This document shows, piece by piece, positions 59,643-64,000 of a DNA stretch of 64,000 nucleotides. The DNA comes from Pararhizobium polonicum (GTDB lineage: Bacteria > Pseudomonadota > Alphaproteobacteria > Rhizobiales > Rhizobiaceae): assembly GCF_001687365.1 (NCBI RefSeq), contig NZ_LGLV01000004.1, forward strand, positions 248,001-312,000. The letters are read 5' to 3'. The first letter of the stretch is position 1, and each line of letters starts with the position of its first letter. The notes under the pieces are model-generated. The model saw only the letters and a program-made list of their open reading frames with translations, made no database searches and had not been told where the DNA came from. The translations under genes were made by a program, and so were the position numbers.

Positions 59643-61343
59643 ATGCCGGACACATTGATACAGACGCCCGAGCCCCAGGCCGGCAAACCCTGGCTGCAAT
59701 CCTATCCGCCGGGAATGCCGGCTGACATTTCCCCCCTGCCCTATGACTCGATCGGCGACCTCTTCGAGCAATCCTGCAAAAAATTTGCATCCCGCGCCGC
59801 CTTTACCTGCATGGGCAAGACGCTGACCTTCGACGGCCTCGACGCCGAAAGCCGGAAGATCGGCGCATGGCTGCAATCGGCGGGTCTCGTCAAGGGCGAC
59901 CGCGTCGCCGTCATGATGCCGAACATCCTGCAGAATCCGGTGATCGTCTTCGGTATCCTGCGTGCCGGCTATACCGTCGTCAACGTCAACCCGCTCTATA
60001 CGCCGCGCGAACTCGAGCACCAGTTGAAGGATGCCGGCGCCAAGGCGATCTTCGTGCTGGAAAATTTCGCCCATACCGTCGAACAGGTGGCGGCGCGCAC
60101 CGAACTCAAGCACATCGTCGTCGCCACCATGGGCGACCTTCTGGGCATCAAGGGCCTGATCGTCAATATCGTCGTGCGCAAGGTCAAAAAACTGGTCCCC
60201 GCCTGGTCGCTGCCTGGACATCTCTCCTTCAAGACGGTTCTTTCCAGGGGAGCGGGCGCGACGCTCAAGCCTGTCAATGTCAAACCCGGCGATGTCGCCT
60301 TCCTGCAATATACCGGTGGCACCACAGGCGTCTCCAAAGGCGCGACGCTCACCCATTCCAACCTTCTGTCGAACATGGCCCAGATGGGGCTCTGGCTGGA
60401 GACCGCTTTCACCCACAGAACGCGGCCGGATCATCTGGTGTTTCTCTGCGCCCTGCCGCTCTACCATATCTTCGCGCTGACGGTGAACGCGTTGATGGGC
60501 CTGAGCACCGGCGGCGAAAACATCCTCATTCCCAATCCGCGCGACATCCCGGCCTTCGTCAAGGAAATCGCCAAGTACAAGGTCAACATCTTCCCGGGCC
60601 TCAACACCCTGTTCAATGCGCTGATGAACAATGCCGAATTCCAGAAGCTCGATTTCTCCAGCCTGGCGCTGACCTTCGGCGGCGGCATGGCCGTGCAGCG
60701 CCCGGTTGCCGAGCGCTGGGAAAAGATGACGGGGTCGGCGATCAAGGAAGGCTACGGCCTGTCGGAGACCTCCCCTGTCGCCACAGCCAACCGGCTCGAT
60801 GAAGGTGAGTTCACCGGCACGATCGGCCTTCCCCTGCCATCGACCGATGTCGAGATTCGCGACGAGGATGGCAACTCTCTGCCCCTGGGCGATCTCGGCG
60901 AAATCTGCATTCGCGGCCCGCAGGTCATGGCCGGCTACTGGCAGAAGCCGGAAGAGACCGCCAAGGCCATTTCCGAGGATGGCTTCTTCCGTTCGGGCGA
61001 TATCGGTTTCATGAACCCGCAAGGGCTGATCAAGATCGTCGATCGCAAGAAGGATATGATCCTGGTTTCCGGCTTCAACGTCTTCCCCAACGAGATCGAG
61101 GAAGTGGCGATGACCCTTGCCGGCATTCTCGAATGCGCCGCCATCGGCGTGCCCGACGAACATTCCGGTGAGGCGGTGAAGCTGTTCGTCGTCAAAAGAG
61201 ATCCGGACCTCACCGAGGCGGAGGTCAAGGCGCATTGTGCTGCCAACCTCACCAACTACAAGCGGCCGAGATTCGTCGAATTCCGTACCGAACTGCCGAA
61301 ATCGAACGTCGGCAAGATCCTGCGCAAGGATCTGCGCGGGTAA
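59643..61343 (+). CDS. fadD: Long-chain fatty acid-CoA ligase
   Basis: 566 residues from ATG at 59643, with GAGGGAGAGAG upstream. The adenylation motifs FLQYTGGTTGVSKGATLTHSN, YGLSETSPVATANR and RSGDIGFMNPQGLIKIVDRKKDMILVSGFNVFPNEIEE are complete, as is the C-terminal lysine motif PKSNVGKILRKDLR. It activates fatty acids with ATP and CoA for beta-oxidation at the inner membrane. The length and C-terminus fit FadD. A dyad operator lies about 200 bases upstream. Confidence 0.9.
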   Translation: MPDTLIQTPEPQAGKPWLQSYPPGMPADISPLPYDSIGDLFEQSCKKFASRAAFTCMGKTLTFDGLDAESRKIGAWLQSAGLVKGDRVAVMMPNILQNPVIVFGILRAGYTVVNVNPLYTPRELEHQLKDAGAKAIFVLENFAHTVEQVAARTELKHIVVATMGDLLGIKGLIVNIVVRKVKKLVPAWSLPGHLSFKTVLSRGAGATLKPVNVKPGDVAFLQYTGGTTGVSKGATLTHSNLLSNMAQMGLWLETAFTHRTRPDHLVFLCALPLYHIFALTVNALMGLSTGGENILIPNPRDIPAFVKEIAKYKVNIFPGLNTLFNALMNNAEFQKLDFSSLALTFGGGMAVQRPVAERWEKMTGSAIKEGYGLSETSPVATANRLDEGEFTGTIGLPLPSTDVEIRDEDGNSLPLGDLGEICIRGPQVMAGYWQKPEETAKAISEDGFFRSGDIGFMNPQGLIKIVDRKKDMILVSGFNVFPNEIEEVAMTLAGILECAAIGVPDEHSGEAVKLFVVKRDPDLTEAEVKAHCAANLTNYKRPRFVEFRTELPKSNVGKILRKDLRG

Positions 61344-61404
61344 CAGAAGAGAGGTATTCATGCGTTCCCTTGTCAGAACGCACCGAAACCTCTATTTTGT
61401 GGGA

Positions 61405-61492
61405 GTGGTGACTGGAGCGCGAACCCCAGCCACCGTTTGCTATGCTAAGAAGTTAACCCGCACAGCGATTGACCAGCTCGTGCGGGTTTTTC
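61405..61492 (+). ncRNA. Candidate small RNA between fadD and pgi
   Basis: A good promoter, TTGTCA (61370-61375) and TATTTT (61393-61398) with 17 bases between, is followed after a few bases by a hairpin (GGTGACTGG near 61407-61415 with CCAGCCACC at 61426-61434). An intrinsic terminator then appears: AACCCGCAC (61455-61463) with GTGCGGGTT (61480-61488) and a T-run to 61492. The product would be about 88 nt. No good short gene lies within. It may belong to one of the sRNA families described in alphaproteobacteria; I cannot say which. Confidence 0.65.
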
Positions 61493-61805
61493 TTATGCTC
61501 AGCGTGATGCCAAATGGTCGAAACCACATAGATCACCTCCACATTCAAGGACAGGCTCCTGTCCTGCCACAGGCCGGGAAGCCCATCCGCCCGGATGCGC
61601 CAGCTGGCACGGCGTCGCTGCTTTCGTCCCTGAACCAGGAAAACACTATTGCAAGCCCTGGATTTTGCAACCACAAGATGATTGGCGACTGTCAAGCAAA
61701 AATCGGAAAGAACGGCTTTTTTAGCCTTCGGGTCAGGACGCTCTTGATTTGCGGGGGCCAAAGCGACTAGCTATCGCAACTCTCCGCGATGCAAGGAACC
61801 CTGCC
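61493..61805. other. Spacer upstream of pgi
   Basis: 313 bases without a supported gene. AGGACAGG and CCTGTCCT at 61548-61565 form an 8-bp dyad around two bases. The pgi promoter should lie here but no clear -35/-10 pair stands out. Confidence 0.35.
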
Positions 61806-63431
<1,626 letters not shown>

Positions 63432-63456
63432 GCTTTCGCCCCTCGCCGGATAGGAT

Positions 63457-63491
63457 GAATACAGGCTGAACGTCCAATTCAGCCTGTATTC
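63457..63491. terminator. Long stem-loop after pgi
   Basis: GAATACAGGCTGAA and TTCAGCCTGTATTC pair perfectly over 14 bp with a 7-base loop, 26 bases past the pgi stop. There is no T-run, so it may block exonucleases or end transcription weakly. Confidence 0.5.
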
Positions 63492-63569
63492 GGACACAAT
63501 GTTCTATCCCTGAAACTGCGTCCTCAAGCCGGAGCGATCTCCGGCGACGCGGGGTTTCGGGGCATCGGC

Positions 63570-63812
63570 ATGGAACACTATTTCTTCGATTTGCATTTCG
63601 GCGACGAACGGGTCGTGGACGAAGACGGCGTCGACCATTTCGACGAAGGGTCAGCTCTCTATTACGGGCAACGCATCGCCGACAGGATCGGCCGCGATAC
63701 CGATTACCGGTCGCTGAAGGTGCATGTGCGCGCGCTCGATGGCTCCGTGCTGGCGATCGTCGCAGCGTCAAGCGGACGGGCCGGCGAACAGATGGCGCTG
63801 ATTGGACGGTGA
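63570..63812 (+). CDS. Small conserved hypothetical protein (DUF6894-like)
   Basis: 80 residues starting MEHYFFDLHFGDERVVDEDG. The YFFDLHFGD...DEDGVDHFDE opening and a following helix match a family of short rhizobial proteins with unknown function (assigned from memory). ATG at 63570. Confidence 0.6.
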   Translation: MEHYFFDLHFGDERVVDEDGVDHFDEGSALYYGQRIADRIGRDTDYRSLKVHVRALDGSVLAIVAASSGRAGEQMALIGR

Positions 63813-63846
63813 CGGCTCCTGTGAAGCCCGATATCCTTTCATCCGT

Positions 63847-64000
63847 TCATGAGCGAAATAGATTTTCACGCATGAATGTCACGAAGGCCTGTATTTTCGG
63901 GGACAGATGACGGCTGGATGGCCACAGGATGCGAAACTCTCCGGCATCCTCGATATGATCACTCAGAACCGGGACAAGCTTTCCCGCAGTGATCTGATCT
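63847..64000 (-). CDS. LysR family regulator, C-terminal fragment (runs off window)
   Basis: The frame read on the minus strand from the window edge to the stop at 63847-63849 gives about 50 residues: ITAGKLVPVLSDHIEDAGEF, then RILWPSSRHLSPKIQAFVTF, ending in an RS. The G-K-L-V-P-V-L and W-P-S-S-R-H-L-S-P-K pattern is the end of the effector domain of LysR regulators of the single-gene-target type. The 5' part lies outside. Confidence 0.7.
   Translation of the reverse strand, partial: DQITAGKLVPVLSDHIEDAGEFRILWPSSRHLSPKIQAFVTFMRENLFRS

Noticed and set aside
59448-61361. Long minus-strand open frame opposite fadD
   Set aside because: It mirrors fadD codon bias on the complement, has no recognisable protein sequence and no start signal; fadD motifs are complete.
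61360-61770. Plus-strand open frame after fadD (starting MRSLVRTHRN)
   Set aside because: It runs through a clear promoter, hairpin and terminator and has no family likeness; the sRNA reading explains the region better.

Overview
The window is a GC-rich alphaproteobacterial chromosome segment, most likely from the Rhizobiaceae (Rhizobium/Agrobacterium/Neorhizobium type). Supporting signs are the cell-cycle regulator GcrA next to argD-argF-hslO, a SAM-II riboswitch in front of metZ, the long rhizobial forms of PstC and PstA, an Arc/AlpA-rich prophage-like element in a tRNA gene, and a complete guanidine-degradation operon. No rRNA and no CRISPR array is seen.

Layout. 1-9.1 kb is core metabolism and cell cycle: dcd (partial), metZ with its riboswitch, a CDP-alcohol phosphatidyltransferase, apaG, hslO, argF, argD, gcrA and a small VOC protein. 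8.4-16.2 kb is a complete phosphate regulon on the minus strand (phoR-pstS-pstC-pstA-pstB-phoU-phoB), followed by polyphosphate kinase 2, an uncharacterised membrane protein and a nitronate-monooxygenase-like enzyme. At 19,830 lies tRNA-Thr(CGT).

From 19,858 to 41,253 there is a 21.4-kb integrated element, bounded by an exact 48-bp direct repeat of the tRNA 3' half, with a tyrosine integrase at its right end. It carries several AlpA-like and Arc/ribbon-helix-helix regulators with clear operator repeats, a five-gene overlapping early operon, a terminase-small-subunit-like gene and two giant virion ejection-type proteins. One of those has lost its ATG start and has an in-frame ochre codon. No portal, capsid, large terminase or tail genes are visible. 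Its cargo is a DNA methyltransferase fused to an endonuclease-like domain, convergent with an AAA+ ATPase/subtilisin-like protease pair. Each cargo unit is fronted by a long perfect inverted repeat. The element is best read as a decayed podovirus-type prophage or phage-satellite-like island carrying probable defence genes.

Right of the element (41.3-64 kb): a LysR regulator and a GMC oxidoreductase, then a nitrogen-scavenging operon made of an ABC importer, two DUF1989 carboxyguanidine deiminase subunits, a biotin-dependent guanidine/urea carboxylase and allophanate hydrolase. Its leader combines a sigma-54 promoter, an upstream palindrome, a guanidine-I riboswitch and an intrinsic terminator. 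Then follow small hypothetical genes, a ureidoglycine aminohydrolase-like cupin, an AI-2E-family transporter, an MFS exporter, fadD, a probable small RNA, pgi, a small DUF protein and the 3' end of a LysR gene.

All identifications come from reading the translated sequences and motifs by eye; no database search was run.
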